From: a virus | IMG/VR virus record: IMGVR_UViG_3300030102_004839 | Coordinates: 1 to 22,700 of that record | Reading direction: 5' to 3' (one strand) | Length of the DNA stretch: 22,700 bases | In this document: one piece after another, positions 22,268 through 22,700 of the stretch | Position numbering within the stretch: the stretch's first letter is position 1 | How the letters are laid out: the number at the start of each line of letters is the position of its first letter | The notes under the pieces: generated by a model | What the model was told of the DNA's origin: nothing | Databases searched by the model: none | What the model saw: the letters and a program-made list of their open reading frames with translations, nothing else | Made by a program: the position numbers and the translations under genes

Positions 22268-22700
22268 ATGACTATCGACCTACGAAAAGATGCACCAAAT
22301 CAGGTGTCAAACGTCAATCCCGACGAACTCTCAAACGAAATTAATACACTTCAAGAAATCAAACAAGAAGTTATTAATCAAGAAACAAAATTAAAAGAGT
22401 TAAAAGAAAGAGAAAAATATTATTCTAATATTATTATTCCTGATCTAATGAATCAGTTAAATCTTAAAACTTTAAAATTAAAAGACGGATCTGAAATATC
22501 CGTCAAGGATGTATTTGGCGCTTCTATAATTGCAGCTAAAAAAACAGAGGCGTACGACTGGCTTCGGAATAACGGACTGGGAGCAATTGTGAAAAATGAA
22601 GTCACAGTTAAATTTGGTCTGAACGAAGATAACAAGGCGGAGCAATATGCTTCACTTGCACGAGGACAAGGTTATGAACCCGATCGGAAAATTGCAGTTC
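22268..22700 (+). CDS. Conserved phage protein, N-terminal part (runs off the window)
   Basis: An open frame from ATG 22268 continues past the right edge (144 codons seen). GGAG at 22258-22261 sits six bases upstream. Residues about 20-60 are a coiled coil (ELSNEINTLQEIKQEVINQE, then KLKELKEREKYYSNI). Then come IIPDLMNQLNLKTLKLKDGS and EISVKDVFGASIIAAKKTEA, and the motif YDWLRNNGLGAIVKNEVTVK. I recall this layout in podoviruses of marine bacteria near replication genes, without a proven function. Its first and last parts use CGA and CGG arginine codons and more C/G at third positions than the neighbours. Confidence 0.7.
   Translation, partial: MTIDLRKDAPNQVSNVNPDELSNEINTLQEIKQEVINQETKLKELKEREKYYSNIIIPDLMNQLNLKTLKLKDGSEISVKDVFGASIIAAKKTEAYDWLRNNGLGAIVKNEVTVKFGLNEDNKAEQYASLARGQGYEPDRKIAV

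Noticed and set aside
1-22700. tRNA genes, CRISPR arrays, integrase or attachment sites
   Set aside because: No cloverleaf-like segment, regularly spaced repeat or recombinase motif was noticed; the near absence of intergenic space leaves little room for them.

Overview
The window looks like a contiguous piece of a podovirus-type tailed phage genome from a marine, low-GC host. Genes are tightly packed with TAATG and ATGA overlaps. The plus strand carries a long virion module: head-tail adaptors, tail collar protein, nozzle-like protein, and DNA-ejection-type internal proteins including one of 1,444 residues. The protein styles resemble those of uncultured marine phages and pelagiphages. SAR11 or a related alphaproteobacterium as host is an inference; nothing in the window proves it. 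No tRNA, rRNA, CRISPR array, integrase or insertion sequence was seen.

Layout. Bases 1-5198 (plus): the tail of an upstream gene, an adaptor-like protein with an inserted beta domain, a small conserved virion protein, a second adaptor-like protein, then tail or fibre proteins (one built of TG-x-MTAALG repeats, one with a tail-collar domain). Bases 5195-8290 (minus): an interlocked six-gene cassette of five Fe(II)/2-oxoglutarate dioxygenase-like proteins and one CxxCxxCC (YkgJ-like) cysteine cluster protein, driven by a good promoter at about 8318-8357. Bases 8335-10991 (plus): the nozzle-like protein and three short proteins, one of only 54 residues. Bases 10966-12781: two glycosyltransferases, one GT-B and one GT-A. 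Bases 12838-20168: putative ejection proteins, one split by a frameshift. Bases 20168-20368: a small membrane protein, possibly holin-like. Bases 20352-21791 (minus): an SNF2-type helicase. Bases 21843-22700 (plus): two genes with their own promoters, probably the start of another expression unit.

How it may work together. The plus-strand module would build the tail and the internal ejection apparatus. The dioxygenase cassette is more AT-rich than its surroundings and reads as an accessory insertion. With the two glycosyltransferases it suggests, as a hypothesis only, hydroxylation and then glycosylation of virion or host-surface molecules.

The strongest unexplained signal is sequence-wide: in two by-eye passes I found no GTWAC (GTAAC or GTTAC) anywhere in 22.7 kb, against about 40 GTSAC. 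Base composition alone would predict roughly 45 GTWAC. Val-Thr codon pairs are consistently written with GTG or GTC. This looks like avoidance of a modification or restriction site.
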